From Planctomycetota bacterium (lineage in GTDB: Bacteria; Planctomycetota; Phycisphaerae; Phycisphaerales; Zrk34): 33,147 nucleotides of DNA. Location: the NCBI GenBank assembly GCA_016125255.1, contig WGMD01000036.1:1-33147 (forward strand). Reading direction: 5' to 3'. A model generated the notes under the pieces. The model was not told the DNA's origin and ran no database searches. It was given only the letters and a program-made list of their open reading frames with translations. The position numbers were made by a program, and so were the translations under genes. This document shows positions 1-7,262 of the stretch, piece after piece (positions within the stretch are counted from its first letter, which is position 1; each line of letters opens with the position of its first letter).

Positions 1-1
1 C

Positions 2-136
2 ATCAAGATGACGAGCTTCGACCGTCAACAGATCGATGCGATCCGAAAGGAACTGAATCAGACCTTCAACACCCAACACCAACCCGCCGTCCAGACACCC
101 GCCCCTTCACGAATTTACAGCACGACAGGGACTTGA
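2..136 (+). CDS. C-terminal end of an unidentified plus-strand ORF (partial)
   Basis: An open frame enters from the left edge and stops at a TGA at 134-136, giving 44 residues. The part seen has a charged, probably helical stretch (SFDRQQIDAIRKELNQTF) followed by a Pro/Thr/Gln-rich, probably disordered tail, which is what the end of a protein often looks like. I do not recognise the family. The opposite strand is also open through most of this stretch, so the coding strand is not certain. It ends inside the downstream end of the serine-recombinase stub that is coded on the other strand, so this may mark a rearrangement junction. Confidence 0.35.
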   Translation: MKMTSFDRQQIDAIRKELNQTFNTQHQPAVQTPAPSRIYSTTGT

Positions 137-211
137 CCCCCCGTCCACTTGACCCTTGCTGCTAACTCGTAAATATGCGAACGCCTTGTTGTTGCTGTTG
201 TCATTGCTCAT
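107..211 (-). pseudogene. Serine recombinase/resolvase N-terminal stub
   Basis: From the ATG at 211 the frame reads MSNDNSNNKAFAYLRVS followed by SKGQVDGG, then an unrelated SSPCRAVNS and a stop. A-Y-x-R-V-S is the start of the catalytic domain of serine recombinases (beta strand 1 with the catalytic Ser), and KGQVDG is the loop that follows it in large resolvases and DNA invertases. After DGG the usual continuation (a G-F-x-R-Q-type helix) is lost, so only about 25 of the roughly 140 residues of the catalytic domain remain. The stub is a relic of a transposon or integrative element. A GGGG-containing purine stretch upstream of the ATG could be its old ribosome site. Confidence 0.6.
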
Positions 212-299
212 GGCATGTTTACCCCTTGTTTTGAAGGATGAACCCATAATTGTCGTTTTTGATTCTACAGAATTAAGAATACACAAGACCAGAGGGATG

Positions 300-728
300 T
301 CAAGTCTGGTCTTTGAGATTGTCCGATTCGGAGTCTTTGTCGGGAGGTCTTGCTTGTGTGGTCTGGCTGGGTTGCTTGTCAACAGAATCGGTCAGCAGCC
401 CCACCAGCATCATCACCGCTTTCCCCGTCGCCTGTGGTGCGGCTATCAATGCGAACAGCAACCCCAGACAGATGAATCCGGTTGGGCTTCCTCCGCGTGA
501 AGCGACGAAAGCGCCGCACACGACGGATAGCTCTGCGAACGACTGAACGAACCTAGACGGTGACGACCGGCGACCTTTCGGCGTTGATTCGTTACGGATG
601 TGGATCATCCTTTTCCTCTCCCCCTGCATATACCTACGCCGGTGGGGGCGGAACTTTGAGTCCGAGAACGAACTAGGCCGTGGCGGCGGTTCCGTTGCCG
701 ATAGCGCTTTGGTCTCGTCGTAAGTCAT
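300..728 (-). CDS. Small basic membrane protein, unknown function
   Basis: I do not recognise this 142-residue protein. The start at 728 is preceded by GAGGAGG with good spacing. The N-terminal 60 residues are polar and Arg-rich. Residues about 84-112 (around FICLGLLFALIAAPQ and VMMLVGLL) form one or two membrane segments, and the C-terminal tail of about 28 residues is charged (PDKDSESD). A second in-frame ATG at 608 has its own purine-rich ribosome site (GGAGAGG just upstream), so a 102-residue product from the second start is equally possible. It lies between recombinase relics and is probably cargo of a former mobile element. No paralogue is seen in the window. Confidence 0.5.
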   Translation of the reverse strand: MTYDETKALSATEPPPRPSSFSDSKFRPHRRRYMQGERKRMIHIRNESTPKGRRSSPSRFVQSFAELSVVCGAFVASRGGSPTGFICLGLLFALIAAPQATGKAVMMLVGLLTDSVDKQPSQTTQARPPDKDSESDNLKDQT

Positions 729-1007
729 CTCTTTCCTCCTCGTGCCGTATCTATATACGCCACAGAGGTGAAAGCGTGACATGCCGATGTTCGACTTTTT
801 CAGAGGGCCGAACCCCCCGGAGGACAACTCATTCACTAGCCCGCATTGATGGCCACAAGCGAAACCATTACGGGGGTGGAACCGTTTCAGAAGTGGAACG
901 ATTTCGCTGACGGGGGGGAGGGGGGAAGCCAACTCATTCGATATTGTTGTGGTGTCTCGAAAATTTCCGCCAAAAAAATCGGACTGCTCAATGTGTCGAT
1001 CCGGTAT
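729..1007. other. Intergenic spacer upstream of the small membrane protein
   Basis: These 279 bases have no convincing gene. On the minus strand an AT-rich box (TATATAGAT, about 750-758) lies a short way upstream of the 728 start and may be a -10 element; I could not place a matching -35 confidently. A purine run (GGGGGGGAGGGGGG) at about 913-926 is the only compositional oddity. Confidence 0.4.
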
Positions 1008-1817
1008 TCATCTTTCCTGTAGAAGCCAGAGGATATCCTGAGGAAGCCTTTCCTTGTAGCCCGAGATGAATGCATCCGCCCTGTCCGAGGAAACACCCTC
1101 GTGAACCATCATCGCTTTGAGATTTGATTCGCGGACGGCTGTGGCCGTGATGGCATAGTGCGCTATCGCCCCCGGTTCGGACAGACCCGAATGGATCGCG
1201 TTATATGTTTCTTCGCCCAAGGCCATCTGCCACTCTCGAAATAGCAATTCTGATCGACTTGCCTCACCACTGTGAAACTCCGATGCCCAATATGGCTTTT
1301 GAGAGATTCCAGAGACACCCTTATTCGATGTCTTGGCTGTTGCTTGGCGCTGGGCTTCGACCCATGCTTGCTCTTCAGACGGTTCTAATCCAAAAACGAG
1401 CGTGTACAAATTTCCGAACTGGTCGGTCGCCGTTCCGTATCCCGATGTAGATGTGGTTCCCACCCATTTGCCGGATACTCTACGTCCGTCTTGTGTGTCC
1501 ATCGAAAGTGTGCCGCCGTGCGGATTACCCAGCCCCCACTTCCACGCCGCTTGCCCGTCTGCTCTATTTCCTGATTTGTTTCCGATGACGGAGATTGTCC
1601 CCGTACCATCGACCATGCTCATTGTGACCGTTCCCTTGTACACTTCGTCACTGTGAACGTCATAGCCTACAGCAGGCTTTGTTATCGAACAGCCCGCCGT
1701 TAGCAAAAGCAACGAGATGTAGAATACGACGATCGCCAGACGCGAATCGGAATGTGTATGACTGGCGATATACCCCGACAGGATACCGGCTGATCGGTGC
1801 TGAACGAGCGTGTGCAT
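1008..1817 (-). CDS. Predicted lipoprotein of unknown function
   Basis: This 269-residue protein has a long N-terminal region (about 27 residues, His/Ser-rich) before a hydrophobic segment ending in LLLLTAGC. L-T-A-G-C is a good lipobox, so the mature protein would start at Cys43 and be lipid-anchored. The middle part (about 60-140) is Gly/Thr-rich and probably beta-stranded (GTGTISVIGN, GGTLSMDTQDGRRVSGKWVG). The last 80 residues are helical and charged (EETYNAIHSG, ADAFISGYKERLP). I recognise no family. The upstream ribosome site is weak (GCGGGGG). Its neighbours are a small membrane protein and a broken integrase, so it is probably element cargo rather than a core gene. Confidence 0.65.
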   Translation of the reverse strand: MHTLVQHRSAGILSGYIASHTHSDSRLAIVVFYISLLLLTAGCSITKPAVGYDVHSDEVYKGTVTMSMVDGTGTISVIGNKSGNRADGQAAWKWGLGNPHGGTLSMDTQDGRRVSGKWVGTTSTSGYGTATDQFGNLYTLVFGLEPSEEQAWVEAQRQATAKTSNKGVSGISQKPYWASEFHSGEASRSELLFREWQMALGEETYNAIHSGLSEPGAIAHYAITATAVRESNLKAMMVHEGVSSDRADAFISGYKERLPQDILWLLQER

Positions 1818-1853
1818 GATGAACCCCCGCAGTTAAATGTGAAAAAAAATAGA

Positions 1854-2087
1854 TCAACCCCGTTTCCGATCCCGGCCCTGTGAGTCCACCAACGCCATCA
1901 TCGCAGAGCGGATCGACGGGGGTAGTTTATCCCATGAGACGATCAGGCGGTAGAGGTCTGGGCTGAGTGACCCAGATATTGACCCATCGGGATGCGAACT
2001 TGCAGTATTTCCCGAGGAATCCGGGGGGTGTTCTGGTCCAAGGGGGGGCATTGACGCCGGCCCAAGTGTCACGCGATGACGCACCAT
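1854..2087 (-). pseudogene. Small ORF downstream of the integrase relic (planctomycete integrase-linked tail)
   Basis: The last 38 residues (from about 1967) include SPDLYRLIVSWDKLPPSIR and then SAMMALVDS. From memory, planctomycete integrases are often followed by, or end in, a segment of the form D-L-x-x-(I/V)-x-x-W-x-x-L-P-x-x-(I/V)-(R/K)-x-(A/G)-(I/M)-(L/M)-A-(L/M)-V. The preceding 40 residues (GPEHPPDSSGNTASSHPDG) also fit the low-complexity linker I associate with this tail. It could be a small independent gene or the end of the broken integrase read in another frame. The similarity is recalled, not computed. Confidence 0.4.
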
Positions 2088-2690
2088 GGCCGGCGTTGTT
2101 TTTTTGTTGCCTTGTTTTCACGGGGTTTTTGAACATCACTGGACGCGCTAACCGCGCCGCCTTCGATCCTGCCCAAGATGGCGGACGATGACGCGTCGGG
2201 GAATACATCGGCCCCTGTTTGGTGCATAAGTGGTGCGCGCTTTGGTGCGATGTCGGCGGTCCTGATCGCATTCGCGACGGCATCGACCCGCAGGGCGGCG
2301 GAGTTGATCGTCGGCAGCTTGTCCAGTGCCGCCCGTTCATCCTCAACCAGCGTTCCGTGTAGTGGTCGATCGTCAGCATGATCGTCGAGTGACGGGCCAG
2401 CGTCCTGGCCACCGCCCTGGGCGACGCCTGACTTGGTGATGAACGTATGGCGCAAGGCGTGGAAGTCCGCCACGCGGCCGGCCTGATCGACGGGGCACAG
2501 CGTGTCGGCGTCCCGCCGCTCGCGTCGGCCGGTCCATGTCATCGCCTTGCGTCACCACGCGATCCGCGCCCAGCGCAGGTCCGTCTTGATCATGACGGTA
2601 CGCCCAATAAGCTGTACGTCGAGCGATTGAAGGTGAACCCGGTCGCCAGCGCGGTGAAGCTGGCGGACCAACAGTACAACATGGACGTAT
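2088..2690 (-). pseudogene. Tyrosine recombinase (phage-type integrase) with several frame breaks
   Basis: The catalytic C-terminal half of a lambda-type integrase can be pieced together from three frames. VADFHALRHTF (about 2441-2476) carries the H-x-L-R-H box with the second catalytic Arg. TLARHSTIMLTIDHYTE (2353-2403), in a different frame, carries the R-H box and the Tyr nucleophile (2359-2361). TLVEDERAALDKLP (from 2353) returns to the first frame. Further upstream a third frame gives TVMIKTDLRWARIAW (2555-2600), which resembles the segment that precedes the H-x-L-R-H box in planctomycete integrases, and then stops. So at least three frame changes separate conserved blocks and no active enzyme can be made. 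No core-binding domain or intact N-terminus is visible. Confidence 0.75.
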
Positions 2691-2771
2691 GACGGTTTCA
2701 CGAAGTTTCTGAACACGATGCGAAGACTAGGCCGCACCATGTCGTCTTGCTGCTTGTGCAACCATGACCTG

Positions 2772-4211
2772 TTACGGGGCGACCTCCGGTTCGTAGTTGA
2801 CGTCTTCGCCGGGCATGAGCGGTTCGCCGTTCATGTTCTTCATCACGACTTTCATCTGCGTCATGAGGAACAGGGGCTTGGCGGCGTCCTTGGCCAGCGC
2901 GTTGATCCGCAACTGCATCTCGGTCACCTTGTCGGGATGATCGGCGGCGAGATTGGTCTTTTCCGACGGATCATCCTTAAGGTTGTAGAGGTCGACCGAC
3001 GAAGGAAGCATCGTGCGCCAGATGAGTTTCCAATCACCCTCGCGGATCGCGCCGCGGAACGGCTCGACGTTGTAGACGATCTCCTGGCGCGGCGACGGAT
3101 CGTTCTGGCTGATCGCCGCCCAAACATCAAGCCCGTCCAGCGGCTTGCACTTGTCGGTGGATGCGCCGGCGAGATGCGCCAGCGTCGGATACATGTCCAC
3201 CGCGTGAATCAGACCGTTGACCGTCAGGCCCGGCTGAATGTGCCCGGGCCAGTTGGCGGCGGCGCAGACGAGCGTGCCGCCTTCGAACAGTGAGCCCTTG
3301 CCGTCGCGATACGGCTGATTGTCGCAGGGGATTTTGATTTTCGACACGTCGGCCATGACGCCGGCGAACATGGCGTTGAACGTCCCGCCGTTGTCGCTGT
3401 GGAACACGATGAGCGTGTTATTGCGGAGGCCCTTCTGATCGAGCGCATCGACGACGCGGCCAATCTCGTCATCAAGGCACGCCACCATCGCAGCATACAC
3501 TCGGCGGGTCGGCTCCTCGATGTTCTTGTAACGGTCGATGTATTCCTGCGGCGCCTGGTAGGGCGTATGCGGCGCATTGAACGTCAGGTACAGATAGAAC
3601 GGCGCGTTGGCCGACTGCTCGTTGATGTACCGGACCGCGTCGTTGCCCAGAAGTTGCGTGGTGTAGCCCTCTTCCTTTACCGGCTTGTTGTCGCGATACC
3701 AGTCCAGCACGCCGTGCTCTTCATGCGTGAAGTAGTCCAGCTCGCCGATCATTGCGCCGTACTGGTAGTCGAAGCCGCGCTGTTTGGGCCAGTACTTCTT
3801 GTCCGCATGACCGAGGTGCCACTTGCCGATGATCGCGGTCTTGTACCCCGCATCCTTGAGCGCCTGCGGCATGAGCCATTCGTCCGTGTCCAGTCCGTAG
3901 TCGGCGACGGAGGGGATGACCGCCGTCTGAAGACCGTAGCGGTACGGATACCGACCGGTCATCAGACACGCCCGCGTCGGCGTGCACATCGGCTGCACAT
4001 AAAACTGCGCTAGCTTCGCACCGCCCGCCGCGAGCTTGTCGATGTTCGGCGTCTTGATGTCGGTGCACCCGTTGAACCCGACGTCCTTCCAGCCCAGATC
4101 GTCCGCGACGATGTACACGATGTTGGGGCGAGCCGCATCGGCGGCTTGACTCAAGCCCGACAACGAACCGATCAGCAACAGGGCGACGACAAGAATGGTC
4201 TGCTTTATCAT
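2772..4211 (-). CDS. Secreted type I sulfatase (arylsulfatase B-like)
   Basis: This 479-residue protein has a signal peptide (1-23, cut near SQAADA) and a complete sulfatase fold. The metal-binding Asp pair is in IVADDLGW (37-38). The formylglycine site is C76-T-P-T-R80 followed by ACLMTGRYPYR, the C-x-P-x-R form that a maturase oxidises. KWHLGH (130-135) holds the active-site Lys and His. HSDNGG (271-276) gives the second metal pair, and K305 lies in the GKG loop. The length is normal. It should hydrolyse sulfate esters, probably on a sulfated polysaccharide, in the periplasm; the substrate cannot be read from sequence. It is last in a minus-strand run, 63 bases after the DUF3313 lipoprotein gene. 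No sulfatase maturase is in the window. Confidence 0.93.
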   Translation of the reverse strand: MIKQTILVVALLLIGSLSGLSQAADAARPNIVYIVADDLGWKDVGFNGCTDIKTPNIDKLAAGGAKLAQFYVQPMCTPTRACLMTGRYPYRYGLQTAVIPSVADYGLDTDEWLMPQALKDAGYKTAIIGKWHLGHADKKYWPKQRGFDYQYGAMIGELDYFTHEEHGVLDWYRDNKPVKEEGYTTQLLGNDAVRYINEQSANAPFYLYLTFNAPHTPYQAPQEYIDRYKNIEEPTRRVYAAMVACLDDEIGRVVDALDQKGLRNNTLIVFHSDNGGTFNAMFAGVMADVSKIKIPCDNQPYRDGKGSLFEGGTLVCAAANWPGHIQPGLTVNGLIHAVDMYPTLAHLAGASTDKCKPLDGLDVWAAISQNDPSPRQEIVYNVEPFRGAIREGDWKLIWRTMLPSSVDLYNLKDDPSEKTNLAADHPDKVTEMQLRINALAKDAAKPLFLMTQMKVVMKNMNGEPLMPGEDVNYEPEVAP

Positions 4212-4274
4212 GAGAGCTCTCCAATGAGTGTTGAATCGAGTGAGGGGATCATTCGCGCATCGGCTGCCGCATGT

Positions 4275-4913
4275 TCAGGGCTTCGTTTTCCCGTGCGCTT
4301 CGTCCACGCGGTCGACGAGCGTCTTGGACCAGAAGTCCATCGCCTGTTTGGCGTGGCCCCATTCCTGAAGGCCTTCGACGAGCGTCATGCGATCGCCGCT
4401 GCGGGTATGGATGAATGCGAACATCTGCTCGTCGGTGGAGGCGTCGCGTCCTTCCGCCTCGATCGACGCGGCCCCGAGGCCCACGCCGCTGAGCTTCGTC
4501 GCCGGGTGAACATTGAAGATCGGATTGGCCTTCTTCAGATCGGTGATCGCCACGCGCAACCGAAGCGTGTCCGGGCCCGGCTTGTCGACCACCTGATAAT
4601 TCCTGGAAAGATCCTCGATCAATTTGGCGCGCAGGTACTGCGCCATGTCGTTGAGCGTCTTGGGATCGACCGACGCCCCGGAGGCGTCGGGCGCGAAGTT
4701 CACGCCGATCGGGTCGATGATGAATTTGTCGTACTTGGACAGGTCAAAGCCGGGGTTGACATAGCTCATGGCGCCATCGACTTTCGCGCTGGGTTGGAGT
4801 TTGGAGTAGTCGCCGAGGAAACCGGAATGGGACCGCGGCGAAGCACTGCATCCGGTGAGGGCCCCTGTGAGGGCGAGCGTCGTGATGAACAGAAGCGTAC
4901 GAAGGTGGGTCAT
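4275..4913 (-). CDS. DUF3313-family lipoprotein
   Basis: The start at 4913 is chosen because it puts a clean lipoprotein signal first: TLALTGALTGC, with Cys22 as the lipidated residue and an AGGA site about 8 bases upstream. The open frame extends further upstream but with no signal peptide. The mature part (190 residues) begins with SGFLGDYSKLQP, then YVNPGFDLSKYDKFIIDPI, the hallmark of the DUF3313 family of predicted outer-membrane lipoproteins. The C-terminal half (LRLRVAITDLKKANP onward) fits the same family. Function in the family is unknown. It sits between a TPR-like secreted protein and the sulfatase, spaced 58 and 63 bases from them, so co-transcription is likely. Confidence 0.8.
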   Translation of the reverse strand: MTHLRTLLFITTLALTGALTGCSASPRSHSGFLGDYSKLQPSAKVDGAMSYVNPGFDLSKYDKFIIDPIGVNFAPDASGASVDPKTLNDMAQYLRAKLIEDLSRNYQVVDKPGPDTLRLRVAITDLKKANPIFNVHPATKLSGVGLGAASIEAEGRDASTDEQMFAFIHTRSGDRMTLVEGLQEWGHAKQAMDFWSKTLVDRVDEAHGKTKP

Positions 4914-4971
4914 GGGTCGAGTCCTTATGTGTGGCGAAAGATATGTGTGCACGGATGTTCCAACCATGCAT

Positions 4972-5949
4972 CTATTCCGTTGCGAGAATGTCCTGGGCTT
5001 TGCGGAGCGTGGCGGTGCTGCGCTCGATCTGCGGGGCCCATGCATCGGGCTTGCCCTTCCAGAATCGAGCGACCTTCTGACCTTCGAGTGAAACCTTGCG
5101 GACATCGGTGAGATACGTGACGAAGTCGCGCAGTTCGTTGCGCTCCGTCGAAGTCAGGCCCCGGCGTTCGTCGTATCCGCCCCATGTGCGTCCGCGCCGT
5201 CCGACCACGCCGCCGCTGATCTGCTGATTGGCGAGCGTCTGAATCTGACCCAGACGCTGATCGATCCGGTCGAGTTCGGCCGTAATGAGCCCGCGTGCAT
5301 GCTCGCCGAGCGGACCCACCGACGAACCGACCTGAGCATCGTCGCCTTGCGTGATCAACTCCAGCGCTCGAAGCTCGATGAGCCGCGGCAGAAGCGTGAT
5401 CGTCGGCTTGAGCGAATTGTCAGCCATCGCCTTGTTGATCGCCGGCCGCAGCACGATCAGTTGATCCTCCCTGAGCTGCTTGAGTGCGGTCTTGCGCGAT
5501 TCGGGATCGACGACACCGACGGGCGCGGCGTTCGGATCGGCGGCGGATTTGTACATGAGGTTCTCGCAGCGCGTCAGCAGCAGGTCCATCGCCTGCGCCT
5601 CCGCTGCCTGATCGACATTCTCCGAATTCTCCGCCATGCGGTAGACCACGATCGCCGACTGCCGATCCTCCAGTTGCAGCAGGCACTCGCCGCGCATCAA
5701 ATGCAGCGCCGGCACGTCATACTTCTCCGCCGCTCCGGCGACGCGCAGCAGCCGGGCGATCTGCTGAAGGCACAGCCGATACTCCTTGGCCGCCATCATC
5801 TCCTCGAGCTGCGGCACCGTCGGCAGCGCCGGCGTCTGCGCCAGCGCCGACGCGCCCGTCATCATCACGATGAGCATGCACAAACACGCGGCGCGCCGGC
5901 CGCGGGCATAACGGCACAATGAATGGTTATTTTGGTTTGGGGTATCCAT
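4972..5949 (-). CDS. Secreted TPR-like protein of unknown function
   Basis: This 325-residue protein has a basic N-terminus, a hydrophobic core (CLCMLIVMMTGASALAQ) and a likely signal cleavage after about residue 38. Residues 45-125 (LEEMMAAKEYRLCLQQIARL, then LHLMRGECLLQLEDRQSAIV) look like two or three degenerate TPR helices. The rest is helical, with a Gly/Arg-rich linker (GGVVGRRGRTWGGYDERRG, about 248-266) followed by a charged C-terminal helix. No enzyme motif is visible. TPR modules generally mediate protein contacts, so a scaffold role is possible, but this is inference. Its start overlaps the end of the upstream hydrolase gene by 23 bases, which implies translational coupling. Confidence 0.6.
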   Translation of the reverse strand: MDTPNQNNHSLCRYARGRRAACLCMLIVMMTGASALAQTPALPTVPQLEEMMAAKEYRLCLQQIARLLRVAGAAEKYDVPALHLMRGECLLQLEDRQSAIVVYRMAENSENVDQAAEAQAMDLLLTRCENLMYKSAADPNAAPVGVVDPESRKTALKQLREDQLIVLRPAINKAMADNSLKPTITLLPRLIELRALELITQGDDAQVGSSVGPLGEHARGLITAELDRIDQRLGQIQTLANQQISGGVVGRRGRTWGGYDERRGLTSTERNELRDFVTYLTDVRKVSLEGQKVARFWKGKPDAWAPQIERSTATLRKAQDILATE

Positions 5950-7219
5950 CGTAGAGCTCCCAAAAGGCGCTGCCGTGTCGAATCAGAGGGCGGCCGTTTT
6001 CCGCGCCGGCCGGTCGATTGTCGCGCAGCAGGAGAATCAGGTCCGAAAGCACGGAGGGGTTGGACACGAAGTAGCCATGTCCCATGAAATCGACCTTCGC
6101 GCGGACGTCGACGAAGGTCACGCGCTCTTCAAGCCGCTCGAACGCCGCGCGCTGCCGATCCGTCAGGTCCGTCGCCTGCAATTGTCCGAGTCGCCGTGCG
6201 CTGGCGAAGAGCCAGTCGGAGATGCCGATCGCGCGGTCCTCGGCGTTGAGATAGACGGTCACACCTTCCGACGCAGCGCCGAGGCGCTCGGCGATGATGC
6301 GCTGCGTGGCGACTTCGTAGTCGAGATCAGGAGCGGCGAGCACAACCTGTCCGAGTTTGAGGTTGTGCCGCGTGGTCAATGGATCATTGTTGTTCTCGAT
6401 GTGCAGTTCGCGCAGTGCGGTGATGAGTACATCGGTGCCGCGGCTGTGGCCGATGAAATGAATTTTGGCGACCTGCGGGCAGGACGCAATCGCGCGGATG
6501 AACTGCTTGAAGTGGTAGATGCTGTACTCGCCGGACTCCCGGTCGTGGGTGTACCCGCGGAGCATGCCGCCCTCGAATCCGGCCGGCCAGGAGTAGATGA
6601 CGCCCACGCCGGGCCGGCCAAGAAAATGCCAAAGCTGCGCCATACGCAGCGCAGCATCGTTGAACGTGTTGTTGTAGCCATGCACGAAGACGAACACTTC
6701 CTTGCGCGGCGCATCGGCTAGCTGCTCCGCCAACAGCTTGTGAAGTGCATCGACGGCCCGACGGTCCGTCGCGACATCCTCCGGGCTTTCGACGAGCTGA
6801 TCGCCTTGGGCGATCGGCGGATTGTCCGTCGGCGCGAAGGTCGCCAGCGGTGCCGGCGCGTCGATGCTCATGGGCAGGTCCATCTTTCGATCAGCCGTGC
6901 GGCTTTGTTCGACGACTTGTTCCCATGTCAAATCCTTGCCGATGTTCACCCGGCAGGTGCCTACCGTCAGTGTGCGGGCGCGGCCGTAGTCGTAGGCGAG
7001 CGATGGATCCTTGGCGTCTTGTTCCGTTTCCGCCAATGTGCGATCCGAACCGTAGATGAGCGTCACCGCCGGCTGTTGATGCGAGGGCGGCACATCGGCG
7101 AAGGGATTGTCCGCGGCTCCGATGAAGAGTGCGGGTGTGGGGACAAGCGTCGGGCCGGAGCAGCCGGCCAGCGTCAGCAGCACAAGAAGCAGACCAGGTT
7201 GGAAGCGCATCGGTTTCAT
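5927..7219 (-). CDS. DUF900-type alpha/beta-hydrolase lipoprotein
   Basis: This 430-residue protein begins with LLVLLTLAGC, a lipobox with Cys20 as the anchor. The fold is an alpha/beta hydrolase of the DUF900 (COG4782) type. VFVFVHGYNNTFNDAALRMA (175-194) is the oxyanion-hole region. FIGHSRGTDVLITALREL (255-272) carries the nucleophile elbow G-H-S-R-G with Ser259. A later Asp (in EDRAIGISDW) and a His (in MGHGYFVSNPS) could complete the triad. A region of about 150 residues before the core (IYGSDRTL..., with AYDYGRARTLTVGTC) is typical of this family. It is probably an esterase or lipase-like enzyme held at a membrane; the substrate is unknown. Its 3' end overlaps the next gene. Confidence 0.85.
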   Translation of the reverse strand: MKPMRFQPGLLLVLLTLAGCSGPTLVPTPALFIGAADNPFADVPPSHQQPAVTLIYGSDRTLAETEQDAKDPSLAYDYGRARTLTVGTCRVNIGKDLTWEQVVEQSRTADRKMDLPMSIDAPAPLATFAPTDNPPIAQGDQLVESPEDVATDRRAVDALHKLLAEQLADAPRKEVFVFVHGYNNTFNDAALRMAQLWHFLGRPGVGVIYSWPAGFEGGMLRGYTHDRESGEYSIYHFKQFIRAIASCPQVAKIHFIGHSRGTDVLITALRELHIENNNDPLTTRHNLKLGQVVLAAPDLDYEVATQRIIAERLGAASEGVTVYLNAEDRAIGISDWLFASARRLGQLQATDLTDRQRAAFERLEERVTFVDVRAKVDFMGHGYFVSNPSVLSDLILLLRDNRPAGAENGRPLIRHGSAFWELYDGYPKPK

Positions 7220-7262
7220 GGATGGTTAAATCGCTCCGGTGACAAGGGGCTCGTGCCTCGGT

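Noticed and set aside
913-926. G-rich run as a possible G-quadruplex
   Set aside because: Only two long G blocks with a single interruption; no four-block pattern, and no gene start is nearby to give it a role.
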